Of a stretch of DNA of 64,000 nt, positions 8,740 to 17,968 are shown one piece after another (the first letter of the stretch is position 1; every line of letters starts with the position of its first letter). The notes under the pieces were generated by a model. That model saw only the letters and a program-made list of their open reading frames with translations. It was not told the origin of the DNA and made no database searches. Made by a program: the position numbers and the translations under genes. Source of the DNA: Aquirufa ecclesiirivi (lineage in GTDB: Bacteria; Bacteroidota; Bacteroidia; Cytophagales; Spirosomataceae); NCBI RefSeq assembly GCF_011250515.1, contig NZ_JAANOP010000003.1, forward strand, positions 124,001 through 188,000, given 5' to 3'.

Positions 8740-9573
8740 TTAAATACTTTCTGGTTTAAATTGAGTTATTTGCTTAGCACCTTGAATCAATCGAAGCTCA
8801 TTCAAATCGGCTTGTAATTTATCGGCAAACAAGAGCATATCCGAGCAGTGCAAAATAATATTTGCTCCTGCTTTAACCCAATCTTTTTGTAATTCTAAGC
8901 TACCACGGTAACCTGTGTGTCCACCCACAGCCACACCCATGTCTTTCGCCTGTTTGATTAGGGTAGTTGTCAAAGTAATAAATTCAGGAGAACGATACTT
9001 TTCAGGCATCTCAAAGGACGTGGATAAATCATGAGGCCCAATAACAAAACCATCTACGCCTGGTCCATCCGTGGAAGTAATTTGAGCAAAATTGGATAAA
9101 TTTTGAACGGCAGATTCACTCTCAATATTGAGTAATAAGGAATTATTGCGATTGTGTTGTTGCAGATATTGCGCTAACTCAGCAGAGGGCTTTTCTTCAC
9201 CATGTAATATTTTGGCTAATTTTTTACCTTTCAGTGGACGGTATTTAACCGCTCCAACAAGTGCTAGAACTTCTTCTACATCTTCTACATAAGGAACCAG
9301 AATAGCTCCTGCGCCTGCATCTAAAGCTTGGGTAGCCAAATATGGACTAGGTTCTAAAATACGAACTACAGGATTAATGCCTGCCGCTTTAAAAGCGCGA
9401 CACATCCAACTCAATGTTTCTGGATTATAAGCCACATGCTCAGCACACAAAAAGACAAAGTCCAGGTGCAAGCTCAATACAACATCGAAACTTTTAGGTG
9501 AAGTGGAGGTCAAGAGTGTTCCATAGAGAGGATTACCCATGCGCAAGGCATTCCTAAATTCTTGGCCGATCAT
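8740..9573 (-). CDS. HpcH/HpaI-type aldolase (2-keto-3-deoxy-sugar-acid aldolase family)
   Basis: A cytosolic class II, metal-dependent aldolase-family protein of 277 aa. Family marks are the N-terminal MGNPLYGTLLTSTSP, the FVFLCAEH segment (commonly FxxxDxEH in the family, here with C-A), the DAGAGAILVPYV core motif, and VIGPHDLS with GG(H)TG near the C-terminus. Members cleave 2-keto-3-deoxy acids such as keto-deoxy-rhamnonate or 4-hydroxy-2-oxo-heptanedioate to pyruvate and an aldehyde. The exact substrate is unknown. It precedes the secreted glycoside-hydrolase-like gene, so the pair may handle a uronic or deoxy sugar. The Asp-to-Cys change near the active site is worth noting. Confidence 0.82.
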   Translation of the reverse strand: MIGQEFRNALRMGNPLYGTLLTSTSPKSFDVVLSLHLDFVFLCAEHVAYNPETLSWMCRAFKAAGINPVVRILEPSPYLATQALDAGAGAILVPYVEDVEEVLALVGAVKYRPLKGKKLAKILHGEEKPSAELAQYLQQHNRNNSLLLNIESESAVQNLSNFAQITSTDGPGVDGFVIGPHDLSTSFEMPEKYRSPEFITLTTTLIKQAKDMGVAVGGHTGYRGSLELQKDWVKAGANIILHCSDMLLFADKLQADLNELRLIQGAKQITQFKPESI

Positions 9574-9650
9574 TTAAATAGGTTTATTAGTCCAAAGGAA
9601 ATAAAATTTGTCAAATAAACGGACCATTGTCCCTGTAAATCAACAGAATT

Positions 9651-10325
9651 TTAATTTTCGGCCAATAACTTCTCCATATCCTTGACGCATTGCTCGGCTT
9701 CCAAAGGTAAAGTACCATTATAGATTCCTCGAATTCTTCCCTCACGATCTACTAAAATCATGTGCTCGGTATGTAGAAACTCTGTACTGTCTTTGGTATA
9801 GCCCAGTTCTTCTTCCGCAAAATAGGACTTCCTAGCTAGATTATAAATGACTGACTTAGAGCCTGTTAGTAAATGCCAATTCGGTGCTTCTATCTTCTTC
9901 TCTTCAGCAAATTTCTTTAAAGTTGGCACATCATCTATCCATGGAGTAACAGAATAGGACAACAATTCAACTTGAGGATTGGTACTGAATTTTTTGGCAA
10001 CAATCTTCATTTGAGAAATCATTTCAGGACAAATATTCCCACAACGGGTGAAAATAAATTGAGCTAAATGGATTTTCCCTTTGACATTGTCCTGTGAAAA
10101 AGTTTTGCCATGTTGGTCTTTTAAATAAAAATGATCAATATGATGCTTGATTTTGCTTTTTGCCTCTATTTTATCTAAAAAGTGGGGACTAAAATCAGGG
10201 CTATCATAATAAGGAATGCTTGAAACTTGATCTCCACTTTGACAAGCCATAGCAATAGCCAAAAAACTACTTGCTAAAGACCTTCTCAGAAATATTTCGA
10301 CAGTTTTTAGTTCCCAAAAGCCCAT
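9651..10325 (-). CDS. SCO1/SenC-family copper-binding lipoprotein
   Basis: A thioredoxin-fold protein that in its family delivers copper to cytochrome oxidase CuA or protects thiols in the periplasm. The start chosen, ATG at 10325, gives a lipoprotein signal ending IAMAC with C28 as lipid anchor. The copper site is visible: C95-x3-C99 in TRCGNIC and a histidine in HTEHMILVD (H185 or H188). The length of 224 aa is normal. Its start overlaps the end of the YwqK-type gene by 59 bp, implying translational coupling in the three-gene lipoprotein operon. An ATG 30 codons further upstream would lack a recognisable signal at its N-terminus. No cytochrome oxidase gene is in the window. Confidence 0.86.
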   Translation of the reverse strand: MGFWELKTVEIFLRRSLASSFLAIAMACQSGDQVSSIPYYDSPDFSPHFLDKIEAKSKIKHHIDHFYLKDQHGKTFSQDNVKGKIHLAQFIFTRCGNICPEMISQMKIVAKKFSTNPQVELLSYSVTPWIDDVPTLKKFAEEKKIEAPNWHLLTGSKSVIYNLARKSYFAEEELGYTKDSTEFLHTEHMILVDREGRIRGIYNGTLPLEAEQCVKDMEKLLAEN

Positions 10326-10827
10326 AACGTCGGCCTTCCAAAACCAAGTAATTGGATCTAATTTTCCCATTATCGTAAAACATTTTTTGAGCTCCTTGCT
10401 CATGTCCTTTTTCATAATGCATTTCTTTGATTAATTGTCCTCCTTGATTCCATTCCTGACAAAGTCCTTGATATTCATCATTCTCAAACTCAAAGACTCG
10501 CATTCTCCTCCCATTATCCCACCACGCTTCATAAGTCCCCGTTTTCTTCCCTTGATCATATGTTCGAATTTCAAATAAATGTCCCGAAGGATAATATTTT
10601 CTCCAAATTCCATCTTCCAAGCCCTTATCATAATGTTCGATGCTAGCCGTATCATTGGAATTAGGAAATATTCGAAATAATGTACCTGAAAAAATCTCAT
10701 CAGCCACAGTCATCCTTCCTGCCACCCAAGTGGCTTTCACTTGTGTAGCATTAACTTGGGTTTCTTCTTTAGGTTGACAGTTTAAAAGAAAAAAGGCTAA
10801 GATACTACTGAGAAACAGTACCCGCAC
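10267..10827 (-). CDS. YwqK-type (MORN-variant repeat) lipoprotein, GTG start
   Basis: A predicted lipoprotein of about 186 aa with tandem repeats of the YwqK/MORN-2 type: YxNGxxxxxxxYxxGxxxG is visible as HYDKGLEDGIW, YYPSGHLFEIRTYDQGKKTG, WWDNGRRMRVFEF and FYDNGKIRSNY. In databases such proteins carry the label YwqK-family antitoxin, but the toxin-antitoxin role is not established for exported members. I chose the GTG at 10827 because MRVLFLSSILAFFLLNC forms an ideal lipobox (C17). An ATG at 10848 would add seven charged residues. The gene overlaps the YHYH gene by 23 bp upstream and the SCO1 gene by 59 bp downstream. Confidence 0.72.
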   Translation of the reverse strand: MRVLFLSSILAFFLLNCQPKEETQVNATQVKATWVAGRMTVADEIFSGTLFRIFPNSNDTASIEHYDKGLEDGIWRKYYPSGHLFEIRTYDQGKKTGTYEAWWDNGRRMRVFEFENDEYQGLCQEWNQGGQLIKEMHYEKGHEQGAQKMFYDNGKIRSNYLVLEGRRYGLLGTKNCRNISEKVFSK

Positions 10828-11551
10828 TTCCGTAAAATCCACTTCCATTGATATAAGGATCAGAATTGGTGATATGATAGTGATAAATACCATTGGGATA
10901 TTCTGTCGTGCTATGAGAATGTCCATGATAGGTATCCAAAGACGCATTTTGTACTATTTGGCCACCTTCTTCAGGCCCATAAACTGGAAATCCATCCAGC
11001 AAAAATCCTAGTAAAGATGATTTACTAAGCTTTACTTGAGTTAAATATAAGGGTTCGACATGGTAATGATACGAGCCCGTTTGTTGAGGATGGCCCCAAT
11101 ATTGATCAAAACCATTTACCTCATTCGTCAAAGGCTGACTAGGTCCTGCATATTGATTAAATAAGGGAACACCGTTCAGTGCCACTCCAATGGGACCTAG
11201 TGGTGTGGCTTTATGCGCAGCGTCAACTTTTGGATTAACAGGTATTTTAAAGGTAAATGATTGGGCAGAAATTGCATTGGGGTTTTTAGCAAAATTATTG
11301 CCCCCAAATGTTTTTCCTGTGAATGCTTCATATTGTGCACTTGTGCTAGCAAAATAGGCACTTTTATGATCAGGAACACCCGTTGTTTTTATGGTAATAT
11401 AAGTCCCATCATTCGTAATGGACGTAGCTCCATAAATTTTTGAATACACTTCGGGGACGACTGCACTAGATGTAGGAGTAATATTTTCAGATGCATTTTT
11501 ACAGGAAATTCCTAAAGAAAATGCAGTGACTAAAATCAGGAAATATCTCAT
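10805..11551 (-). CDS. YHYH-domain lipoprotein
   Basis: A 248-aa exported lipoprotein of the YHYH family, named for the motif seen twice here: GSYHYHVEP and GIYHYHITN. Histidine-rich segments such as DTYHGHSHS suggest metal binding, with copper likely given the neighbouring SCO1 gene; this is inference. The ATG at 11551 gives MRYFLILVTAFSLGISC (C17 lipobox); an ATG at 11587 would bury the signal. It is the first gene of the YHYH - YwqK-type - SCO1 operon, and its 3' end overlaps the next gene. Family function is unknown. No clear promoter or terminator is visible in the 200 bp upstream. Confidence 0.83.
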   Translation of the reverse strand: MRYFLILVTAFSLGISCKNASENITPTSSAVVPEVYSKIYGATSITNDGTYITIKTTGVPDHKSAYFASTSAQYEAFTGKTFGGNNFAKNPNAISAQSFTFKIPVNPKVDAAHKATPLGPIGVALNGVPLFNQYAGPSQPLTNEVNGFDQYWGHPQQTGSYHYHVEPLYLTQVKLSKSSLLGFLLDGFPVYGPEEGGQIVQNASLDTYHGHSHSTTEYPNGIYHYHITNSDPYINGSGFYGSAGTVSQ

Positions 11552-11750
11552 AGCTGGCTTTATTTTTTGTAAAAGTATCAAGTTCAAATTGAATTAAACC
11601 TAGCTATTATCTTCCCATCTTGCTTGATGGTCGATTTTATCTGTTTATTGATAAAATTATTAACAAAAATATGGAATACCCCCTTTGAGTATCAGGTTAT
11701 TGATAATTGAAATAAGTGATAAAATAAAGTCAAAATAAAATCGTTTTCCC

Positions 11751-11783
11751 AACGCTGTCAAGGTTTGGAACCTTGCCAGCGTT
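11751..11783 (+). repeat. 33-nt dispersed palindrome, copy 1
   Basis: Two 15-nt arms, AACGCTGTCAAGGTT and AACCTTGCCAGCGTT, around TGG, with one internal T/C mismatch. It overlaps the stop codon of the TonB receptor gene on the minus strand. Four further related copies lie at 31316, 33070, 40160 and 50017. Confidence 0.9.
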
Positions 11784-14205
11784 AGAATTTCGCTTGAACA
11801 GTTAGGTAAAAACTTCGACCATCCGATGGCAATATTCCTGGACCTGGATATCCTGTTGCCCGACGAGTGAAATACATGGAATTAGCCAAATTATTGATAT
11901 TTCCTTCTATTTTGAATCGACTAAATTGATAAGAAATACCTGCATCCATGATGTTATAGGCAGGTATTAAACCCACTACTGCGGAGACTCCTCCATCCTT
12001 TGCGTTGGTGGCTTCCGTATACTGATCCGATAAATACGTATATTGAAAAGACGCTTTCCATTTTTTATTACCTATCCTCAATCCTGTTTTCATGTTGACA
12101 TTTGGAACAAATTCCACTTGTTTTCCTACAATGCCTGCAATCTGACTCGCCTTATATTCGGATTGAATAAAGGCCAAATTGGCAAATATAACCGCACTGG
12201 ATTCTTGCTCCTCAGGCAATGCCCATCGTAATACATCCACTTCACCATAGGATTCAATCCCCATAATGACAGCCTGTCCAATATTACTTCTTCTTCTCAA
12301 TACCCGATTATTAGCATCATAAAACTGTACTTCGCCAATTCTATTATTATAGTTCAAATAAAAAGCACTGATATCAAAATTATAGATCGTAGTTTCATAA
12401 GTCCTCAGACCCAGATCCACCGAATATCCTTTTTCATCTTTCATATCCGGATCAATAACGGATGAAGGATTGGCTATACGCATGTCACTAAAAGTAATTG
12501 AACGATAGTTTTGAGAAACATTACTATACGCTTCCAAATGAGCCTTTGGCTTATAACTAAATCCAACTCCCCCCAAAACAAAAGATCGCTCATTGGTACG
12601 AGACTCATTCGTTCTTGTAGCCGATATAATATTTCCTGCTAAATCAAATTGAATATTCCCATAAAATCCATCTGCACGAGTATGAATATATTCCCAGCGT
12701 AATCCCGGAGTGATAGAGAATTTATCACTTAGATAAAAGATGTTTTCAAAAAACAAAGAGGTGTTATTATTGGGGAATTTATAATCATTGGCAATCCCTT
12801 CCTTGGTATTAATAAAATCAAAATCAGCCGATTTACCTTTACTGCCCAGTCCCTGGATGCTATGATTAAAGCCATGATAAAAACGAGAACCGGCTAAAAA
12901 GACAATTAATTTTTCCCCAATAAAATAACGTTTCAAATACCTAGCTTCTGCACCCCAATTGGAAAAATCACCTGTGATTAAATCCCTCTCAGAATTATCG
13001 TCTACACTGGCTACTCGATTGGGTCTAAAACCAACCGATTTGCGGTAGGCAGAAAGACCAAACAAGCGCAGATTTACTTCATTTTGTGGGTTGAATTTAT
13101 GGTCTAGATGTACAGCCCAAAGATTCCAATTTACCTTAAACCAATTTCTTTCACGGTTCGTTTGACGAGGATTCTCCGCAAACATCGCCTCGGTCAATCC
13201 TCCAGGCTGGTGTGCTAAATAATTCATGTGCGTAATATCAATACCTACACTTGTTTTGTCGGAAAATCGATAATCTACATCTGCATAAAAATTATAACTT
13301 TCAAAATCAGAATTTGCCCTCCACCCATCAGCTCTTTTGTATTGGAAAAAAGTATAATATGATAGTTTATTTTGCGTACCACTCACACTCGTAAAAGCAT
13401 TATAAAAACCAAAAGAACCAGCACTCTGTCTTGCTACCAATTCCAACTTTTTATCTTGTACTGGTTTCTTCATCACAAAGTTAATTAGGCCCCCAAACTG
13501 TGTTCCATATTGCAAAGAGGCCGCTCCTCGAACTATTTGAATTCTACCTACTGCTTCAATCGGCGGGGTATAATAGCTTTCAGGATATCCCAAAGCATCA
13601 GCACTGATATCATAACCATTTTGTCGCACGTTAAAATTGGAAGTACGGTTAGGATCTAGTCCCCTTCCTCCAATGCTCAATTGTAAACCTGCTCCATCAT
13701 TTTCCCAAATATTCAATCCTGCTACGCGAGAAAAAACTTGTCGGGCATTGTTCGTGGCCAAATTTGCTACCAATTGTTCTGGCAAAATTACCTCTGTCTT
13801 TTTGCCTTCATAAATACCCATACTCTCTACCGCTCGCATACGCGTAAATCCGAAATCCGTTTGCTTCTGTGTGACCACCACCTCATTCAACGTCACATTC
13901 AAGGAGTCCAAATAAATATCCACGGTAATGTCTTTATTCTGTAAGCTGATCGCTTGTTGAATCGATTGAAAATTGGGGGCTAATGTATGTAAGACAAAGG
14001 ACCCTTTGGGTAGATTTTTGAATTGAAACTCTCCTTTTTCATTACTCTGAGTCATAGGATTTCCTTGATTGAGAAAAACCTGACATCCTGAAATAGGAAT
14101 ACCCGCTTTACGAGCATGTATTTTACCTGAAATACTATATTGAGCCATCAGCCCAAATCCAACTAAACAAAATACGACTGTTTTAAAAACCTTTGATTGT
14201 ATCAT
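11782..14205 (-). CDS. TonB-dependent receptor, siderophore/iron type (FecA-like)
   Basis: An 807-aa outer-membrane transporter that takes up a ligand, probably ferric iron complexes, using TonB energy. In order: signal peptide (VFCLVGFGLMAQ), a carboxypeptidase-regulatory-like domain (about 22-105, SGKIHARKAGIPISGCQVFL), a plug domain (about 130-250, with VFSRVAGLNIWENDGAG and IQIVRGAASLQYGTQFGGLINF), and a 22-strand barrel ending in FYLTVQAKF. It is the last gene of the DUF4856 - imelysin - HTTM - receptor operon and overlaps the HTTM gene by 23 bp. Two Fur-box-like sites upstream of the operon support an iron role. Its stop codon falls inside a dispersed palindromic repeat that may serve as the mRNA end. 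Confidence 0.9.
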   Translation of the reverse strand: MIQSKVFKTVVFCLVGFGLMAQYSISGKIHARKAGIPISGCQVFLNQGNPMTQSNEKGEFQFKNLPKGSFVLHTLAPNFQSIQQAISLQNKDITVDIYLDSLNVTLNEVVVTQKQTDFGFTRMRAVESMGIYEGKKTEVILPEQLVANLATNNARQVFSRVAGLNIWENDGAGLQLSIGGRGLDPNRTSNFNVRQNGYDISADALGYPESYYTPPIEAVGRIQIVRGAASLQYGTQFGGLINFVMKKPVQDKKLELVARQSAGSFGFYNAFTSVSGTQNKLSYYTFFQYKRADGWRANSDFESYNFYADVDYRFSDKTSVGIDITHMNYLAHQPGGLTEAMFAENPRQTNRERNWFKVNWNLWAVHLDHKFNPQNEVNLRLFGLSAYRKSVGFRPNRVASVDDNSERDLITGDFSNWGAEARYLKRYFIGEKLIVFLAGSRFYHGFNHSIQGLGSKGKSADFDFINTKEGIANDYKFPNNNTSLFFENIFYLSDKFSITPGLRWEYIHTRADGFYGNIQFDLAGNIISATRTNESRTNERSFVLGGVGFSYKPKAHLEAYSNVSQNYRSITFSDMRIANPSSVIDPDMKDEKGYSVDLGLRTYETTIYNFDISAFYLNYNNRIGEVQFYDANNRVLRRRSNIGQAVIMGIESYGEVDVLRWALPEEQESSAVIFANLAFIQSEYKASQIAGIVGKQVEFVPNVNMKTGLRIGNKKWKASFQYTYLSDQYTEATNAKDGGVSAVVGLIPAYNIMDAGISYQFSRFKIEGNINNLANSMYFTRRATGYPGPGILPSDGRSFYLTVQAKF

Positions 14206-15526
14206 TGAAGGGTAATATCCATGTTTTATGTGTAAAAGAATCTTGCTCTTTGGCTAAATCGGTTTGGGGGTTTATCAGTGGTTTACCTAATCTTCCATTT
14301 AATGCCACATAAGAATCCACATACACTTTGGGGGAGCTGAAACCCTGATTGGCATAATACTCACGTAAATAATGGGCATATTGTAATATCATGTCGGGTT
14401 GAGTGCTCATCATTTTTTCCTGTAAAGTGCTCAGATGAAGATTATTATTGACCACTGCTTGCAGGCCATTTGTCCCCTTTACCGTAAACTGCGCATAACC
14501 CGCCTTTTCCATCAACATCACTCTCCAAGAGAAGCGATAGCCTTCTTCCGTCCAAAACAATTCCCCTGGATACGCCAGGTAGCGAAAAGGAAATAGGAGT
14601 TGAAATACAAAAAACAATACAAAGCCCCAATGAAGTAATGGAGGGGACTGATAAGTAGATGCAATGGGAGGTGTTTCTTTAGGCAAACCTAAGATTGATA
14701 CCAAACGATTTATTACTTTTTGATGAAAATCGGCTGAGAAAAAGATCAATGCTGCCACCATCATGATATGAGGAAACATCCCGATGGGAAACAATAAAGC
14801 CGTTAGCACATGAAATACGATGACTGCCATATATGCCCAGGCTCTCGACATTTTATTCCAAAGTAAAAATGGAATACTTAGGTCATACAGGCAGCCAAAC
14901 CAAGAAAAAAGGTAGGGAATCCAAGCATAATTGAATAAAAAACCAATGATAGGCATGTCGTTTCTGGCAGGCAACCAAATACTTAAAGGCTGTGCATGAA
15001 AAAGCCAATCGCTATTTACCTTGGCCAAACCTGCATAAAAATAAAGAATAGCCATCATCAGTTTGATGGAATCGATGTTCCATTGCGGAATGAACTGAGC
15101 TCGGATTTGTTTATCCCGATAAGAATCTATGGAAAAATAGACCTGAGCAGGAAGAAACACCATCATCAAACAAAGTAAACTAATGAAATAATAATGGTTT
15201 AAATACGTACTCTTATCGATCAACTCGATGTAAGAAAAACTAAGGAATAAACTGATACTGGCCACACGATAAAAAAGCCCTAAAGCCACCAAAAACGCAC
15301 TCAAAGCACAAATAAAAAACAAAGCGTAGGTATATTCTCCCCAAGGTTTAACCCATTCAAAGCCATAAAAAGTAAAAAAATAGGTGGGCATCAGGTATAA
15401 GGTTTCAATCCAGCCTTTACTCCAAAAGCGGATCATACTTGCAAACAACATGAACCCAAAACAAATCCTGAATACCGCCAATGGAGCAGCTGAATTCGTT
15501 TTTTGTAGGTATTGTTTAATCCCCAT
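14183..15526 (-). CDS. HTTM-domain membrane protein (vitamin K-dependent gamma-carboxylase-like)
   Basis: A 447-aa multi-pass inner-membrane protein with roughly eight hydrophobic helices in the first 330 residues and a soluble C-terminal part. The segment LIDKSTYLNHYY (K105, N110, H111) resembles the DK-x4-NH stretch of the HTTM region of gamma-glutamyl carboxylases. This is the basis of the family call; the actual reaction in bacteria is mostly unknown. The gene overlaps imelysin upstream by 11 bp and the TonB receptor downstream by 23 bp, so all are one operon with apparent Fur control. It could modify a periplasmic or lipoprotein partner in iron uptake, or use the fold for something else. 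Inference only. Confidence 0.75.
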   Translation of the reverse strand: MGIKQYLQKTNSAAPLAVFRICFGFMLFASMIRFWSKGWIETLYLMPTYFFTFYGFEWVKPWGEYTYALFFICALSAFLVALGLFYRVASISLFLSFSYIELIDKSTYLNHYYFISLLCLMMVFLPAQVYFSIDSYRDKQIRAQFIPQWNIDSIKLMMAILYFYAGLAKVNSDWLFHAQPLSIWLPARNDMPIIGFLFNYAWIPYLFSWFGCLYDLSIPFLLWNKMSRAWAYMAVIVFHVLTALLFPIGMFPHIMMVAALIFFSADFHQKVINRLVSILGLPKETPPIASTYQSPPLLHWGFVLFFVFQLLFPFRYLAYPGELFWTEEGYRFSWRVMLMEKAGYAQFTVKGTNGLQAVVNNNLHLSTLQEKMMSTQPDMILQYAHYLREYYANQGFSSPKVYVDSYVALNGRLGKPLINPQTDLAKEQDSFTHKTWILPFNDTIKGF

Positions 15527-16643
15527 CGTTATCTGTATAAGTAATGGTAATACTCATGGCGGAGGTCATATCTACTTTCAACATACGAACCGTTTTCTGC
15601 ATTTCAGTATAAACCGCCACCATAGCTTGATTATTACTTTTCACCTCCTCATACAAATTGGGACGCAGTGGGTCTAATTTAACTTTCGTGGATTCAAATT
15701 GAGCATTGATCATTTCACTTAAATTTTTACCTGTGGAGCTGTCTTTAGCTTTCAATGCATCCAAATAGGTTTTAATGGATGGACCTTCTACACCTGTTTT
15801 AACGGCTTTTCCGTTAAAAAAATCCACATAAGCTTGGTGGGCGGTTTTAGCCAAGGCTAATGAAATATCTTTTTTATAAAATGCCTCCACTTTATCTGGA
15901 GCAATAACTCCATTCAGCATCGCTCCCGAAGGAATTCCAAATTTACCCGATCGGATAAATCGCTCATAATGTAGAACAAAGCCATTGATCATCAAGGAGG
16001 TCGATGAGGAAATATCCAATCCAGTCTTGCTGATGTATGTTTCACGATACGTGCTATTCCATTCACTGATTACTTTATCCAATAAAGTTGCCATTCTTCC
16101 TGTCAAGCGTTTGACATAAGCTAATCGTTTCGCACCTTCTGTTGGAGCAATATAATAGGCTACAATTTCCTCATCCGTTTTAGCAAGGCCATTGAGTAAA
16201 AAATCCAAGGCCGGAAAACCTTGTTGCGCATAAGAAGCTGGGACTTCTAAATTTGAAGATGGATCGTTTATATTCGCCAAAATCCCGCTTTCGTTGGCGG
16301 GATAAATATTGTAGAAGTTACGAATGGTTTGCTTTTCTGCTGGACCAAAATCAAATAATTCCACTTTTTGCCATTCGATGTAGGCCTCTGTCCAGGCCGA
16401 TCGAAATGCAGCTAAATTATTGGTATTGGGCTGATTGATAAAAGCCTCCGATTTAGCCTGCATTGCGTCAAATTTAATTTTAAAATTGACATAAGCTGGA
16501 ATAATGACCTGATCAGCCAAATGACTCAGCACGGCCTTTCGGTCTTTTCCGTCTTCTTGTGGAGTCGGTTCTTCTGTACCTGTACCATTACTTCCACAAG
16601 CCCAAATTAATCCAGTCAATACGATTAGTAAATACTTTTTCAT
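15516..16643 (-). CDS. Imelysin-family lipoprotein (iron-regulated, M75-like)
   Basis: A 375-aa exported helical protein of the imelysin/insulin-cleaving membrane peptidase family, whose members are associated with iron uptake in several bacteria. Starting at ATG 16643, MKKYLLIVLTGLIWAC gives lipoprotein Cys16. The two-fold helical-bundle pattern is present, with FRSAWTEAYIEWQKVELFDFGP near the start and GFPALDFLLNG in the position of the usual GxHxxE-type motif. Here H and E are replaced, so peptidase activity is doubtful. It lies between DUF4856 and HTTM genes. Role in ligand or iron binding at the outer membrane is inferred from family and operon. Confidence 0.88.
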   Translation of the reverse strand: MKKYLLIVLTGLIWACGSNGTGTEEPTPQEDGKDRKAVLSHLADQVIIPAYVNFKIKFDAMQAKSEAFINQPNTNNLAAFRSAWTEAYIEWQKVELFDFGPAEKQTIRNFYNIYPANESGILANINDPSSNLEVPASYAQQGFPALDFLLNGLAKTDEEIVAYYIAPTEGAKRLAYVKRLTGRMATLLDKVISEWNSTYRETYISKTGLDISSSTSLMINGFVLHYERFIRSGKFGIPSGAMLNGVIAPDKVEAFYKKDISLALAKTAHQAYVDFFNGKAVKTGVEGPSIKTYLDALKAKDSSTGKNLSEMINAQFESTKVKLDPLRPNLYEEVKSNNQAMVAVYTEMQKTVRMLKVDMTSAMSITITYTDNDGD

Positions 16644-16705
16644 GTAACAAACCATGTTAATAAAGGCCATGAATAGTTAAGTATCCATGGCCCTGTGATG
16701 TTCAT

Positions 16706-17863
16706 TTATAATTTAAACTTAGTAGAAATGGCCTCAGAGGCGGCATTTATTTTATCATTGGTTAGGTCCCAAAAACCATTAGGCGAATTGATTAAGGCAT
16801 TTAAAATATCATCTGAAAATTTGGCATCCACATTATATGAAGTACAATAGCGCAAGGAATAAATAAAACCCAAACCTTCACCAATAGCATGTGCGCGTGC
16901 AGCATCCGTGGTTCCCGACTTCCATTTGGCTAAATATCCCACAGCGGCAGCAGCAATGGCTTTTTCTGATTCATTGCGAATGTAGGCCGCTTGCTTTTTC
17001 AATTCAGTCATATCATTGTTGACAATAGCCGCACGGCCTTTCAAAAATGCCAGGTGAAAATTAGCATAACTAGCCTTGTTGTATTCCCAGATATAAGAAC
17101 CTAAAAACGATTCTGATGTTCCACGAACGGTATTGGTAGAACCCGCTAAATAGATCGGGTTTAATGTTAATAAGCCATAGGCTTCATCCCAATGATGCTC
17201 AAGCGCGGTGTATTTTTTCCCAGAAACCAATGTATAATTATTCGCTGTTAAACCCGTATTAAGCAAAACATTTCCGATATAATCCAACTGCAATGCACCA
17301 ATTAAGGATTTTTGTATGATTTGTGCTGTCTCTATACCTTTGGCATCTACTAGATATGTTCCAAGTTTGCCTGCCACGCCTTTGGAGGCAGTATTTGCAT
17401 ATGAATTACTTACCGTAGCCATTTCTCCTAATAAAGCATCCAATCGAGCACGTGCTGATTCAGCATCAGTACTGGATTTAGAGGAGGCTGTGATATTTCT
17501 TAGGGCCAATCCAGATGTGTTTAACTCTGTTCCAACAATTTTTAAGCTAGCAATATCCGTGAATGAATTAGCGCTATTCGCGTACATAGCTTTCATTAAA
17601 TTGGCATCCAAAGCCTTATTATCTCGTACAGCTGCACCTAAATAATAATTCAATGCTTGGAACATTTTATGATGCGTATTTCCGGATTTCAAATCAACGG
17701 TAGTATCTCCTTTGGCATCGATGAAATATTGCTTGTAAGGAGTGGCGGTAGTTAGAAGACTATAATCTAATTTTGAACGAAGGTTAGGTACTACATCGGG
17801 ACTCTTTTCACAGGAAGAAAAGCCGAGTAAAATGGCTAAAAGCCAAGCAAAATGCAGTTTCAT
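16706..17863 (-). CDS. DUF4856-family lipoprotein, first gene of the iron-uptake operon
   Basis: A 385-aa predicted lipoprotein; ATG at 17863 yields MKLHFAWLLAILLGFSSC with lipobox Cys18. The body is mainly alpha-helical with a conserved-looking HHWDEAYGLL segment (around 225-235) and GEGLGFIYSLRY near the C-terminus, as in DUF4856 proteins of Bacteroidota, which usually neighbour imelysin genes. The biochemical role is unknown. It begins an operon running through imelysin, HTTM and a TonB receptor. Two Fur-box-like palindromes lie 74-124 bp upstream of its start, so iron repression is likely. Confidence 0.8.
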   Translation of the reverse strand: MKLHFAWLLAILLGFSSCEKSPDVVPNLRSKLDYSLLTTATPYKQYFIDAKGDTTVDLKSGNTHHKMFQALNYYLGAAVRDNKALDANLMKAMYANSANSFTDIASLKIVGTELNTSGLALRNITASSKSSTDAESARARLDALLGEMATVSNSYANTASKGVAGKLGTYLVDAKGIETAQIIQKSLIGALQLDYIGNVLLNTGLTANNYTLVSGKKYTALEHHWDEAYGLLTLNPIYLAGSTNTVRGTSESFLGSYIWEYNKASYANFHLAFLKGRAAIVNNDMTELKKQAAYIRNESEKAIAAAAVGYLAKWKSGTTDAARAHAIGEGLGFIYSLRYCTSYNVDAKFSDDILNALINSPNGFWDLTNDKINAASEAISTKFKL

Positions 17864-17936
17864 GTTAATTTTAGGCATGTTATTTGTGTTAACTTTATGT
17901 AGACTAATTATAAATAATAAACAAAGCTATCCCCTA

Positions 17937-17955
17937 TTTAGAGTAATTCCAAATA
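17937..17955. promoter_or_regulatory. Fur-box-like palindrome 1
   Basis: The 19-mer ATTTAGAGTAATTCCAAAT is a palindrome with two mismatched pairs and the layout ATTTAGAnTnATTCnAAAT. It lies 74 bp upstream of the DUF4856 start, inside the probable promoter region of a TonB/imelysin operon. Fur is the natural candidate ligand. Confidence 0.55.
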
Positions 17956-17968
17956 AGAAGTAAAATTA

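Noticed and set aside
10267-10827. Toxin-antitoxin module based on the YwqK label
   Set aside because: The protein has a lipoprotein signal and no toxin gene adjoins; the label is a family name only.
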